This document shows positions 26,467 to 35,580 of a stretch of DNA of 64,000 bases, in pieces. The notes under the pieces were generated by a model, which searched no databases, had not been told where the DNA came from, and worked only from the letters and a program-made list of their open reading frames with translations. The position numbers were made by a program, and so were the translations under genes. Origin of the DNA: Asanoa hainanensis (GTDB lineage Bacteria > Actinomycetota > Actinomycetes > Mycobacteriales > Micromonosporaceae); assembly GCF_900188485.1 (NCBI RefSeq), contig NZ_FZPH01000014.1:210272-274271 (forward strand), in the 5' to 3' direction. Positions within the stretch are counted from its first letter, which is position 1; every line of letters starts with the position of its first letter.

Positions 26467-27765
26467 ATGACGAGCACCGACGACCTGCTGGCGCGGCACA
26501 AGGCCGTGCTGCCGAGCTGGATGCCGCTCTACTACGCCGAGCCGCTGGAGATCGTCTCCGGCTCGGGGCGGCATGTGACCTGCTCCGACGGCCGCACCTA
26601 CCTCGACTTCTTCGGCGGCGTGCTGACCACGATGGTCGGCTACGACATCCCGGAGATCACCGAGGCCGTGGAACGCCAGCTCCGCACCGGGGTGGCGCAC
26701 ACCTCGACGCTCTACCTGATCCGCGCGCAGGTCGAGCTGGCCGAGAAGATCGCCCGCCTGTCCGGCATTCCGGACGCCCGGGTGTTCTTCACGAACTCGG
26801 GCACCGAGGCCAACGAGGCGGCCCTGCTGATGGCCACCAACCATCGGCGGTCCAACCAGATCCTGGCGGTGCGTAACAGCTACCACGGCCGGTCGTACGC
26901 GGCCATGGGCATCACCGGCCACCGCGGCTGGTCGTCGAGCTCGCTCAACCCGCTCCAGGTGAGCTGGCTGCACTCCGGTGACCGGCTGCGCGGCCTGCTG
27001 TCCCGGCTGGGCAGCGAGGAGCAGGTCGACGCCGCCGTCGACGACCTGCGTGAGGTGCTCGCGACCCAGACCGCGGGCGACGTGGCCGCGCTGATCGCCG
27101 AGCCGGTCCAGGGCGTGGGTGGTTTCGTCGCCGGCCCCGACGGGCTGTTCGGCGCGCTGAAGAAGGTGCTGGACGAGACGGGCATCCTGCTCATCTCCGA
27201 CGAGGTGCAGACCGGCTGGGGGCGCACGGGCGAGCATTTCTGGGGCTACCAGGCCCACGGTGTCGTGCCCGACCTGCTCACCTTCGCCAAGGGCGTCGGC
27301 AACGGTTTCGCGCTGGCCGGCGTGGTCGGCCGGGCCGACGTGGTCAACAACGTGCCGGCGATCTCGTTCTCCACGTTCGGCGGCAACCCGATCTCGACCG
27401 CGGCCGGCAACGCCGTCGTCGACTACGTGCTCGACCACGACCTCCAGGGCAACGCGGCCCGGGTCGGCGCGATCCTCCGGGACGGCCTGACGGAACAGGT
27501 CGGTGACAACCCGATCGTCGGCGAGATCCGCGGCCGGGGCCTGATGTTGGCCATCGAGTTCGTCCAGCCGGGCACGACCGTGCCCGACGTGCCGGCGACG
27601 GTACGGGTCTTCGAGGCCTGCCGCGCCGGCGGTCTGCTGGTCGGCAAGGGCGGTCTCTACAACAACGTGCTCCGCATGGGCCCGGCGTTGACGCTGACCG
27701 AGGAGGAGGCCCGCGAGGCCCTGAACATCCTGGTCAACGCCATTCGGGAGACATCCGCCGCCTGA
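26467..27765 (+). CDS. Class III PLP-dependent aminotransferase
   Basis: 432 residues. The class III features are present: FFTNSGTEANEAALLMAT, ISDEVQTGWGRTGEHFW and the Schiff-base Lys in LLTFAKGVGNGFALAG. It transfers an amino group between an omega-amino acid or alanine and an oxo acid (AGXT2/4-aminobutyrate-type); the substrate is not readable. It starts 38 bases after murD2 on the same strand. GTG 26461 and ATG 26467 are both possible; ATG is used. Confidence 0.88.
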   Translation: MTSTDDLLARHKAVLPSWMPLYYAEPLEIVSGSGRHVTCSDGRTYLDFFGGVLTTMVGYDIPEITEAVERQLRTGVAHTSTLYLIRAQVELAEKIARLSGIPDARVFFTNSGTEANEAALLMATNHRRSNQILAVRNSYHGRSYAAMGITGHRGWSSSSLNPLQVSWLHSGDRLRGLLSRLGSEEQVDAAVDDLREVLATQTAGDVAALIAEPVQGVGGFVAGPDGLFGALKKVLDETGILLISDEVQTGWGRTGEHFWGYQAHGVVPDLLTFAKGVGNGFALAGVVGRADVVNNVPAISFSTFGGNPISTAAGNAVVDYVLDHDLQGNAARVGAILRDGLTEQVGDNPIVGEIRGRGLMLAIEFVQPGTTVPDVPATVRVFEACRAGGLLVGKGGLYNNVLRMGPALTLTEEEAREALNILVNAIRETSAA

Positions 27766-27781
27766 TCGTTACCGCTTCGAG

Positions 27782-27813
27782 AACCCCGCCGGTGCAGGCT
27801 GCCGGCGGGGTTT
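27782..27813 (+). terminator. Intrinsic terminator after the aminotransferase gene
   Basis: CCCCGCCGG and CCGGCGGGG form a strong stem with a short loop, followed by TTT. It lies about 20 bases past the stop, before the promoter region of the RpiR gene. Confidence 0.85.
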
Positions 27814-27828
27814 CGCGTGCGTATCGCC

Positions 27829-27905
27829 GCGTAACAGTTTGAAAACTTCACCCAAAGTCTTGACACAGAGGGGCCTTCAGTAAGAACTTTTACCACTAAC
27901 AGTTA
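27829..27905 (+). promoter_or_regulatory. Promoter/operator region of the RpiR-ngc cluster
   Basis: An AT-rich stretch of a kind rare in this window. TTGACA lies at 27860-27865. GTAAGAACTTTTAC (27880-27893) is a 14-base imperfect palindrome where the -10 should fall, and GTTTGAAAAC (27837-27846) is another. TAACAGTT occurs twice (27833 and 27897). This fits a -35/-10 region covered by a regulator site; no exact -10 hexamer can be fixed. No DasR-type dre sequence is visible. Confidence 0.5.
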
Positions 27906-27931
27906 ACACTCTTTTTTGAAAGGCGGGCCCC

Positions 27932-28858
27932 ATGATCGAGCGCGAGGCCGACTCGACCGCGACCGCGGTCGTCGATGCCTCGCCCGCCGACGGGGTCCTG
28001 CTCCGGGTGCGTGCGGGACTTCCCGAGTTCACCGGTGCGCTGCAGCGGGTGGCCGAGCAGGTGCTCGCCGACCCGGCCGCCGCCGCCCGGGCGACGATCG
28101 TCGAGCTGGCCGAGCGCAGTGGCACCTCGCCCGCGACGATCACCCGGTTCTGCCGGGCGCTCGGCTTCGACGGCTACGCCGACCTCCGGCTGGGCATCGC
28201 CGCCGAGACCGGCCGGGCCCGCTCGGCCGGCTGGACGTTCGACATCGGGCGGGAGATCCAGCCGACCGACCCGCTCGACCGGGTGCTCGGCCAGATCATG
28301 GCCGCCGACACCCGGGCCATGCACGACACCGCCGCGCTGCTCGACCTGGCCGAGGTCGAGCGGGCCGCCGACGCGATCGCCGCCGCCACCCGCGTCGACA
28401 TCTTCGGCGCCAGCGGCAGCGCGCTGGTCGGCGAGGAGATGCAGTTCAGCCTCCACCGCATCGGCGTCGCCGCCTGGGCCTGGACCGACGTGCACAACGG
28501 ACTGGCCAGCGCCGCACTGCTGCGCCCCGGCGACGTGGCCCTCGGCGTCAGCCACAGCGGCGCCACCCGCGAGACCATCGAGATGCTGGCCGAGGCGGGC
28601 AGCCGGGGCGCGACCACGATCGCGCTGACCAGCTTCCCGCGGTCGCCGCTCGCGGAGCTCGCCGACATCGTGCTGCTGACCGCCGCGCAGGCGACCACGT
28701 TCCGGCCCGACGCGCTCTCCGCGCGGCACCCCCAGCTGGTCGTGCTCGACCTGCTCTACATCGCGGTCGCGCAGCGCACGCACGACCGGGCGCACGCGTC
28801 GTTCCAGCGCACCGCGCAGGCGGTCGACGGACACAAGACGGCCAAGGGGGCGGCATGA
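27932..28858 (+). CDS. MurR/RpiR-family transcriptional regulator
   Basis: 308 residues. The N-terminal RpiR helix-turn-helix (IVELAERSGTSPATITRFCRAL) spans about 55-77. A C-terminal SIS sugar-phosphate-binding domain (VDIFGASGSALVGEEMQFSL, later GVSHSGATRETIEMLAEA) follows. Such proteins sense phosphorylated amino sugars. It leads a same-strand cluster with an SIS enzyme and the NgcEFG importer, so it very likely controls GlcNAc/chitobiose use here. ATGA overlap with the next gene. Confidence 0.9.
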   Translation: MIEREADSTATAVVDASPADGVLLRVRAGLPEFTGALQRVAEQVLADPAAAARATIVELAERSGTSPATITRFCRALGFDGYADLRLGIAAETGRARSAGWTFDIGREIQPTDPLDRVLGQIMAADTRAMHDTAALLDLAEVERAADAIAAATRVDIFGASGSALVGEEMQFSLHRIGVAAWAWTDVHNGLASAALLRPGDVALGVSHSGATRETIEMLAEAGSRGATTIALTSFPRSPLAELADIVLLTAAQATTFRPDALSARHPQLVVLDLLYIAVAQRTHDRAHASFQRTAQAVDGHKTAKGAA

Positions 28859-29622
28859 CACCGGCCATCGCGGGGGTCTCCGCCCGGGGCTACGCCGACG
28901 CCGTACGCCCACTGCTCGACGGTCTGCTCGACGCCCAGACCGACGACCTGGCCCGCGCCGCGGACCTGATCGCCGACAGCCTGCGCGACGGGGGAGTGCT
29001 CCAGGCGTTCGGTGCCGGCCACTCCGCCGCGTTCGCCGCCGACCTGGTCGGCCGGGCCGGCGGTCTGGTGCCGACCAACCGGCTCGACATCCACGACCTG
29101 GTGCTGCACGGCGACGCCCACCGTGACGTGCTCGGCGACCCCAAGCTCGAGCGTGACCCCGGCATCGCGCACCAGATCTACGAGCTGGCCCGGCCGCAGC
29201 CACAGGACGTGTTCGTGGTGGCCTCGCAGTCCGGGATCAACGGTTCGGTCGTCGAACTGGCCTCGCTCGTGAAAGAACGCGGCCACCAGCTGATCGCGGT
29301 CACCTCGGTGGCGCACACAACCCGGGTGGCACCGCGCCACCCGTCGGGTCGGCGGTTGTCCGACCTCGCTGACGTCGTGCTGGACAACGGCGCGCCGTAC
29401 GGCGACGCACTGCTGCCGACGCACGACGGCGGCACGGTCTGTGCGGTCTCGTCCGTCACCGCCGCGCTGTTGGCGCAGCTGTTGACGGCCGAGGTCGTGC
29501 GACGGTTCCACCAACTCGGAGAGGTTCCCCCTATCTACCTCTCCGCCAACGTCCCCGGTGGGGACGCGCACAACCACGCCCTCGAATCGCGGTATGCCGG
29601 GCGTCTCCGGCGTACCGCATGA
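28855..29622 (+). CDS. SIS-domain sugar-phosphate protein
   Basis: 255 residues, ATG 28855 overlapping the regulator stop. The SIS domain begins LQAFGAGHSAAFAADLVGRA and continues VFVVASQSGINGSVVELASL. It resembles UPF0309-type proteins and phosphosugar isomerases, and unlike GlmS-type deaminases it has a single SIS domain. It could isomerise or deaminate an amino-sugar phosphate taken up by the following transporter; the reaction is inference. Position inside the ngc operon supports the role. Confidence 0.82.
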   Translation: MTPAIAGVSARGYADAVRPLLDGLLDAQTDDLARAADLIADSLRDGGVLQAFGAGHSAAFAADLVGRAGGLVPTNRLDIHDLVLHGDAHRDVLGDPKLERDPGIAHQIYELARPQPQDVFVVASQSGINGSVVELASLVKERGHQLIAVTSVAHTTRVAPRHPSGRRLSDLADVVLDNGAPYGDALLPTHDGGTVCAVSSVTAALLAQLLTAEVVRRFHQLGEVPPIYLSANVPGGDAHNHALESRYAGRLRRTA

Positions 29623-29650
29623 CCCCGATCGATTGAATCGAGGAGACAAG

Positions 29651-31078
29651 ATGTCGCAACTCCCCGACAGCACGTCGGACCTCAGTCGCCGCTCGCTGCT
29701 GCGCGGTACGGCGGCCGCCGGTCTGCTCGCCACCCCTGCCGTCGGCCTGCTCTCCGCATGCGCCGGCAGTTCCACGGGGGATGACAAGGCCGACACCGGG
29801 GCCAAGACCGACGACAACCCGTTGGGTGTCGCCGACTCCGGCAAGGTCGACGTCGTCGTCTTCAACGGCGGCCTCGGCGACGCGTACGCGAAGTTCGACG
29901 TGACCGTGTTCAACAAGAAGCACGCCGGCGTCACCGTCAACCTGAGCTCGACGCAGAAGATCAAGACCGAGCAGCAGCCGAAGTTCAGCACCACGCCCGC
30001 CGACCTGATCAACAACGCCGGCGCCGACATCATGGCGCTCGACACGCTGGTCAACGAGGGCGCGCTGACCGAGCTCACGCCGCTGCTGGACGCGCCGAGC
30101 TGGGACGACCCGAACACGAAGGTGCGCGACACGCTGCTGCCGGGCACCGTCAACGACGGCACGTTCGACGGCAAGGTGTTCGTGCTCAACTACGCGTACA
30201 CCGTCTTCGGCATGTGGTACAACCAGGCGCTGTTCGACAAGAACAGCTGGACCGTCCCGACGACCTTCGACGAGTTCTTCACGCTCGCGCCGAAGATCAA
30301 GGCGGCCGGCACCGCGCCGTTCGCGTTCGCGGGCAAGTACCCGTACTACATGCGCTGGGCCATCATGAGCTGGATCTGGCAGTCCGGTGGCAAGTCCGCG
30401 GTCGTCGACATCGACAACCTCAAGCCCGGCTGCTGGAAGACCCCCGAGGTCATGGCCGCGCTCGAGGCGACCGAGAAGCTGGTCAAGGACGGTTACACCC
30501 TGCCCGGCAGCGCGACGCTCAGCCACACCGAGTCGCAGCAGGCGTTCCTCGACGGCAAGGCCGCTCTACTGCCGTGTGGCACCTGGCTGGAGAACGAGAT
30601 GCGCCAGACGATCCCGGCGGGCTTCCAGATGAAGCTCGCCAACTTCTGGGGCGTCAGCGCGAACGACAAGGCCAAGGGTGCGGTCTTCGCCGGCTCCGGC
30701 GAGAACTGGATCGTCCCGAAGAAGGCGGCCAACGCGGCGGCTGGCATGGAGTTCCTCCGGGCCATGTTCTCCGTCGAGGGCGCCGGCAAGTTCGCCGAGC
30801 TGACGAGCTCGCTCTCCTCGCGGATCGGCTCGGGCGACAAGGTCACCAACTCGACCGCGCTGGTGTCGGCCGGCGAGGTCATGAAGAAGGCCTCGGGCGA
30901 CCTGGTCTCCTTCAAGCACCCCGACTGGTACGCCGACGTCGACAAGGCCGAGCAGAACGCGATCGGTGAGCTGATGGCCGGCCGCATGACCGCCGCCAAG
31001 TTCGCCGATACGCTCCAGGCGGCCACGGACAAGGTGGCCGGCGACAGCTCCATCAAGAAGTTCACCCGCGACGCCTAG
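29651..31078 (+). CDS. ngcE: N-acetylglucosamine/chitobiose ABC importer, binding lipoprotein NgcE
   Basis: 475 residues. A Tat-type signal (SRRSLLRG) runs into the lipobox LLSAC, so it is an outer-face lipoprotein. The mature part matches NgcE: NPLGVADSGKVDVVVFNGG, STQKIKTEQQPKF, LTPLLDAPSWDDP and VFVLNYAYTVFGMWYN. It binds GlcNAc and N,N'-diacetylchitobiose and hands them to NgcF/NgcG. GAGGAGA precedes the ATG. It follows the SIS gene by 28 bases. Confidence 0.93.
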   Translation: MSQLPDSTSDLSRRSLLRGTAAAGLLATPAVGLLSACAGSSTGDDKADTGAKTDDNPLGVADSGKVDVVVFNGGLGDAYAKFDVTVFNKKHAGVTVNLSSTQKIKTEQQPKFSTTPADLINNAGADIMALDTLVNEGALTELTPLLDAPSWDDPNTKVRDTLLPGTVNDGTFDGKVFVLNYAYTVFGMWYNQALFDKNSWTVPTTFDEFFTLAPKIKAAGTAPFAFAGKYPYYMRWAIMSWIWQSGGKSAVVDIDNLKPGCWKTPEVMAALEATEKLVKDGYTLPGSATLSHTESQQAFLDGKAALLPCGTWLENEMRQTIPAGFQMKLANFWGVSANDKAKGAVFAGSGENWIVPKKAANAAAGMEFLRAMFSVEGAGKFAELTSSLSSRIGSGDKVTNSTALVSAGEVMKKASGDLVSFKHPDWYADVDKAEQNAIGELMAGRMTAAKFADTLQAATDKVAGDSSIKKFTRDA

Positions 31079-31092
31079 AACGGATAGTCGAG

Positions 31093-32034
31093 ATGCGGCA
31101 CGGTAAAGCCCGCTTCGTCACGAGCTTTCTGTTCCTGCCGGTGCTTCTGTACGTGTTCTACGTGCTGTGGCCCTACGCGCAGGACATCGGATACTCGCTG
31201 ACGAACTGGGGCGGCTACTCCGACACACAGGAGTTCGTCGGGCTGGACAACTACGTCCGGCTCGTCAAGGACGAGCTGATCCGGAAAGCCTTCTGGCACA
31301 GCGTTTTCTTCCTGGTCACCGTGCCGGTCTTCACGATCGCGCTGGCCCTGCTCTTCGCGTTCCTGCTCAATGTGGGCGGCCGCGGGAGCAGGGCCGGGGT
31401 CCGCGGCGTCTGGGGCTCCCACGTCTACAAGGTCGTCTTCTTCTTCCCGCAGGTGCTCTCGCTGGTGCTGGTCGCCATCATGTGGCAGGCCATCTACCGC
31501 GGCGACGAGCAGGGCCTGCTCAACGGGTTGCTGATGAAGATCGGCCTGGTCGACCCCGAGAAGCCCCTGCAGTTCGTCGCCGACCCCTCGCCGTTCCTCG
31601 GCGTACCCACCGTGCTCTGGTGGTTGTTGTTGATCGCGGTCTGGGGTGGCACCGGTTTCTACATGGTGCTGTTCTCCGCCGCCATGCAGTCCATCCCGAA
31701 GGACATCTTCGAGGCCGCGACGCTCGACGGGGCCACCCGGGTCAAGACGTTCTTCCGGATCACCCTGCCGCTGCTGCGTGACTCGGTCTCGGTGGCCTGG
31801 GTCTATCTGGGCTTCATCGCGCTCGACATGTACGCCCTGGTCTACGTCATGACGCCGAGCCAGGGCGGGCCCGACCACGCGAGCGAGGTGTTCGCGTCGG
31901 TCATCAACTTCACGGCCTTCAACAAGGGCCAGTTCGGATACGCCTGCGCGATCGCGGTCGCCCTCGGCATCTTCACCCTCCTGCTTGCCGCCGTGCAGCT
32001 TCGGGTCACCCGCCGCGAGCGGATCGAGTACTAG
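31093..32034 (+). CDS. ngcF: GlcNAc/chitobiose ABC importer permease NgcF
   Basis: 313 residues, six membrane helices. The first begins at FVTSFLFLPVLLYVFYVL. The EAA loop EAATLDGATRVKTFFRITL, which docks the ATPase, is near residue 212. It pairs with NgcG to form the channel. It starts 14 bases after ngcE. No ATPase gene is in the cluster, as is usual in actinobacteria, where a shared MsiK-type ATPase serves several sugar importers. Confidence 0.92.
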   Translation: MRHGKARFVTSFLFLPVLLYVFYVLWPYAQDIGYSLTNWGGYSDTQEFVGLDNYVRLVKDELIRKAFWHSVFFLVTVPVFTIALALLFAFLLNVGGRGSRAGVRGVWGSHVYKVVFFFPQVLSLVLVAIMWQAIYRGDEQGLLNGLLMKIGLVDPEKPLQFVADPSPFLGVPTVLWWLLLIAVWGGTGFYMVLFSAAMQSIPKDIFEAATLDGATRVKTFFRITLPLLRDSVSVAWVYLGFIALDMYALVYVMTPSQGGPDHASEVFASVINFTAFNKGQFGYACAIAVALGIFTLLLAAVQLRVTRRERIEY

Positions 32035-32043
32035 GAGTCCGGC

Positions 32044-32997
32044 ATGAGCACGACTACTACACCTCCGTCGACCGGAACGGTCGGGGTGCAGCCGGCGCCG
32101 TCGGGTCGCGGTCGGTCCGGGAAACAGGGTTCGTCGGTCGGCGACGTCGCGGTCAGCGGCTTCTCCCACCTGTTCCTGCTCGTGTGGGGCGCCATGGTGG
32201 TGCTGCCGCTGTTGTGGGTCGTCATGTCGTCGTTCAAGACCGACGCGGAGATCATCAAGAACCCGCTGTCGATGATCCCGGACGGCCTGCACTGGGACAA
32301 CTTCTCCCGGGCCTGGAGCAACGGCCATTTCACCGACGTCTTCCTCGACACGGTCATCATCGTGGGCGGCGGCGTCTTCTTCACGATGCTGCTGGGCTCG
32401 ATGGCCGCGTACGTGCTGGCCCGCTACGAGTTTCCCGGCAACCGGATCATCTACTACCTGTTCCTGGCCGGCCTGACGCTGCCCGTCTACATGGCCGCTG
32501 TGCCCCTCTACAAGGGCATCGACAACATGGGCCGGATCGTGCCGTTCCTCGGGCACAACCAGTACGTGATGCTGATCCTGGTCTACGTCGCCTGGTCGCT
32601 GTCGTTCACCGTCTTCTTCATGCACTCGTTCTTCCGCACGCTGCCCTCGACGGTCGCGGAGGCGGGCCTGGTCGACGGCTGCTCGCACTCGACGCTGTTC
32701 TTCCGCGTGATGCTGCCGATGGCCAAGCCGGGCCTCATCAGCATCGGCATCTTCAACGTCATCGGGCAGTGGAACCAGTGGTACCTGCCCGTCCTGCTGA
32801 TGCAGCCCCAGAGCGGCGAGGACAAGAAGGCACCGATCGCGCAGGCGCTCATCGACCTGTCGGTGAACCAGGGCTACCGCTCCGACTGGTCGGGCATGTT
32901 CGCCGGCCTGACGATGGCGATGCTCCCGGTGCTCGCGGTCTACATCATCTTCCAGCGCCAGGTCCAGGCCGGCCTGACGGGCAGCATCACGAAGTAG
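32044..32997 (+). CDS. ngcG: GlcNAc/chitobiose ABC importer permease NgcG
   Basis: 317 residues; a 35-residue disordered N-terminus, then six membrane helices of the MalG type. The EAA loop is EAGLVDGCSHSTLFFRVML near residue 208. It is the second channel subunit, nine bases after ngcF. The end RQVQAGLTGSITK is the typical MalG C-terminus. The shared ATPase must come from elsewhere, possibly sugC at 58.5 kb. Confidence 0.92.
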   Translation: MSTTTTPPSTGTVGVQPAPSGRGRSGKQGSSVGDVAVSGFSHLFLLVWGAMVVLPLLWVVMSSFKTDAEIIKNPLSMIPDGLHWDNFSRAWSNGHFTDVFLDTVIIVGGGVFFTMLLGSMAAYVLARYEFPGNRIIYYLFLAGLTLPVYMAAVPLYKGIDNMGRIVPFLGHNQYVMLILVYVAWSLSFTVFFMHSFFRTLPSTVAEAGLVDGCSHSTLFFRVMLPMAKPGLISIGIFNVIGQWNQWYLPVLLMQPQSGEDKKAPIAQALIDLSVNQGYRSDWSGMFAGLTMAMLPVLAVYIIFQRQVQAGLTGSITK

Positions 32998-33026
32998 TTG
33001 TCGTACCCCTGGGGTTAGATGACCTC

Positions 33027-34691
33027 GTGCTGGTCGCGGCGGTTCCGGGGGAGGGCGGGTCGGGTCGGCTCCTGCCGCTCGACGACGGGGGTCGCCCAAC
33101 CGGTCCTGCCGTGACCGCGCCGTCGCTGGCCTCGGCGGTGGCGTCCTGGGAGTCGTCGGCCCGACCGCGCTGGGTCTGGCCCTCGACTCTCGCGGTCTAT
33201 CCGGGTCTGCTCGCCGCCGGGGTGCGGGTCTCGCGCTGCCACGACATCGAGCTGACCGAGGCGCTGCTGCTGGGCTCGGCCGGCTCGTGGGGCGCGCCGC
33301 GTTCGGTCGGCGCCGCGCTGGCGCGGCTGCGTGGCACGCCGGTGCCGCCCGACCCGTTGCCGGTCGCGGCCGCGCCACCAGGTGCCGGCCAGGGCGAGCT
33401 GTTCGCGGCGCCGGTGGCCGGTTCTCCGGTCTCTCTCGACGACCTCGTCACCGTGTACGCGGACCAACGGGCCCGAATGGCGGCTGTGCCGTCGCCGCCC
33501 GGGCGGTTCCGCCTGCTGGTCGCGGCGGAGTCGGCGGGTGCCCTGGTCGCGGCTGAGATGGGCATCGCCGGGTTGCCATGGCGGGCCGACGTGCACGACG
33601 CGTTGCTGCGCGAGCTGCTCGGGGCACCGTCGGCGGTCGGTGGGCCGCCCGCGCGGCTGGTCGCCCTGACCGCCGAGATCGCGTCGGCGTTCGGTGTGCG
33701 CTCGTTCCACCCGGAGTCGCCAGGCGAGCTGCTCAAGGCGTTCCACCGGGCCGGGGTCGACATCCCCAACACCCGGTCGTGGACCCTGCAACGGGTGGAC
33801 CACCCGGCCGTCCGCCCGGTCCTGGCCTACAAGGAGCTGTTCCGCATCTGGACGGCCCACGGCTGGGCGTGGCGCGACGCCTGGGTCCACGAGGGCCGCT
33901 TCCGCGCCGAATACGTGCCGGGCGGGGTGGTCTCCGGCCGCTGGGCGAGCCGGGGCGGGGGAGCGCTGCAGATCCCGAAGGTGGTCCGGCGCGCGGTGAT
34001 CGCCGACCCGGGCTGGCGCCTGGTGGTCGCGGATGCGGCCCAGCTCGAGCCGCGTGTGCTGGCGGCGGTCTCGGGCGACGCCCGCCTGGCCGCCGCGGGC
34101 CGGGCCGGTGACCTCTATGCGGCGCTGGCCAACGACGCCTTCGACGGCGACCGGGCCAAGGCCAAGGTGGCCATGCTGGGCGCCATGTACGGCCAGACCG
34201 GCGGCGCGGCCATCCCGGCCTTGGCGGCGCTCCGCACCCACTACCCGACGGCGTTCGACTACGTCGAGAGCGCGGCCCGCACGGGCGAGGGCGGCGGCCT
34301 GGTGCGGTCGTGGCTGGGCCGCACGTGCCCGCCGTCGTCGGTCTCGGTCTCGCTGGCGGAGTCGGGCTACACGGCGGGCGACACCCCCGACGCGGGCCGC
34401 TCCCGCGCGCGGGGCCGCTTCACCCGCAACTTCGTCATCCAGGCCACGGCGGCCGAGTGGGCGCTGGCCCTGCTGGCGACGCTCCGCACGGCGCTGGCCG
34501 GCACACCGGCGGAGCTGGTCCTCTTCCAACACGACGAGGTCCTGGTCCACTGCCCGGCCGACCAGGCGGAGTCAGTGGTCGAGGCGGTGCGCGCGGCCGG
34601 CGCCCGAGCCACGGCGACCCTGTTCGGCGAGACGGAGGTCCGTTTTCCCATGGAAGCGGTAGCGGTCGAGTGCTACGCGGAGGCCAAATGA
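33027..34691 (+). CDS. Bifunctional 3'-5' exonuclease/family A DNA polymerase
   Basis: About 554 residues from GTG 33027. The C-terminal half has the family A polymerase motifs: motif A as VVADAAQLEPRVLA (near 333), motif B as KAKVAMLGAMYGQTGG (near 377) and motif C as LVLFQHDEVLVHCP (near 498). The N-terminal part resembles the degenerate exonuclease domain of actinobacterial short Pol I-like enzymes. It probably acts in repair rather than replication. It is smaller than Pol I because the 5' nuclease is absent. Confidence 0.85.
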   Translation: MLVAAVPGEGGSGRLLPLDDGGRPTGPAVTAPSLASAVASWESSARPRWVWPSTLAVYPGLLAAGVRVSRCHDIELTEALLLGSAGSWGAPRSVGAALARLRGTPVPPDPLPVAAAPPGAGQGELFAAPVAGSPVSLDDLVTVYADQRARMAAVPSPPGRFRLLVAAESAGALVAAEMGIAGLPWRADVHDALLRELLGAPSAVGGPPARLVALTAEIASAFGVRSFHPESPGELLKAFHRAGVDIPNTRSWTLQRVDHPAVRPVLAYKELFRIWTAHGWAWRDAWVHEGRFRAEYVPGGVVSGRWASRGGGALQIPKVVRRAVIADPGWRLVVADAAQLEPRVLAAVSGDARLAAAGRAGDLYAALANDAFDGDRAKAKVAMLGAMYGQTGGAAIPALAALRTHYPTAFDYVESAARTGEGGGLVRSWLGRTCPPSSVSVSLAESGYTAGDTPDAGRSRARGRFTRNFVIQATAAEWALALLATLRTALAGTPAELVLFQHDEVLVHCPADQAESVVEAVRAAGARATATLFGETEVRFPMEAVAVECYAEAK

Positions 34692-34704
34692 CAGCAGCCC
34701 TACG

Positions 34705-35397
34705 TCAGTCCCATTCGGCCAGGACGAGCCGCAGGGCGCCCGCCGCGTCGGTCTCGTCGTGTACCCGGCCGTCCCGGGTACCGACCACGTAGCGCCCGGC
34801 GTCCGCGCCCGGCGCCACCACCGGATGGTCCCGGGTGAACGGCCACTGGCTCGTCGTGCTGAAGGACAGGTTCCAGTGGCTGGTGTACGGGTACAGCGCG
34901 CGCAGCCGCGGCTCGTGGAACGCCAGCGCGACGAAGCCTCCCAGCCGCGTAGCCACCTGGTCCGCGCAGTGGTTCTCGTGGAGCCACAGCCAGCGTGCGG
35001 CGCGGCGGTCGCCACGCTCCCGCGCTTCGGCGAGCGCCACCGAGCCCAGCCAGGGCCAGGCCGCCGCGACCTGGCCGGGTCGTTCGCCGGACACCCATTG
35101 CCGAGCCGCGCCGGCCGTGGTCGTGAGGTCCGGGGCGAATCCCTGCAGCGCGGTCGGCTGACCCGCCCGCAGCGCGAGATAGAACTGCCGGCGTCGCGGG
35201 CTCAGCAACAGGTCCGCCCGCCGGTCACCCCGCTCGACAGTCGCGCTGCGCGGGTTGTCCACGATCCGCGGCCGCACCCACGACGGTGTGCGCAGGCGAT
35301 CGAGCTCGGCCTGCCACGCCTGACTCAGCCCGCCGGCCGCCACGACGTCCGGATACCAGTGGGCAGCTTCAGCCCACGCACCAGCCACCTCACCCAT
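34705..35397 (-). CDS. DUF6193-like protein
   Basis: 230 residues starting MGEVAGAWAEAAHWYPDVV. It is soluble and Trp-rich, with LHENHCADQVATRLGGFVALAFHEPRLRA-type sequence in the middle and FSTTSQWPFTRDHPVV late, which resembles actinobacterial DUF6193 proteins near biosynthetic loci. No catalytic motif is known. It converges on the polymerase gene (13-base gap). The long open frame upstream of 35397 overlaps the MobA-like gene in antisense and is rejected. Confidence 0.6.
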   Translation of the reverse strand: MGEVAGAWAEAAHWYPDVVAAGGLSQAWQAELDRLRTPSWVRPRIVDNPRSATVERGDRRADLLLSPRRRQFYLALRAGQPTALQGFAPDLTTTAGAARQWVSGERPGQVAAAWPWLGSVALAEARERGDRRAARWLWLHENHCADQVATRLGGFVALAFHEPRLRALYPYTSHWNLSFSTTSQWPFTRDHPVVAPGADAGRYVVGTRDGRVHDETDAAGALRLVLAEWD

Positions 35398-35580
35398 CAC
35401 TCCATGATGCCCACCACCTGCTTGGCTCCTCCAGCTCGACCGTCTTGAGGTGTCTACGGGCCGTTCCGCCGGCCAGCGGTGGCGGGGTGCGGTCGGATAG
35501 GCGACTGGTGGGGTGCGTGTGACGCGTGTGCATGGTGAGACTGCAAGGCGTATCGATTCGGTCGCCGTGCGGAGGCTGGC

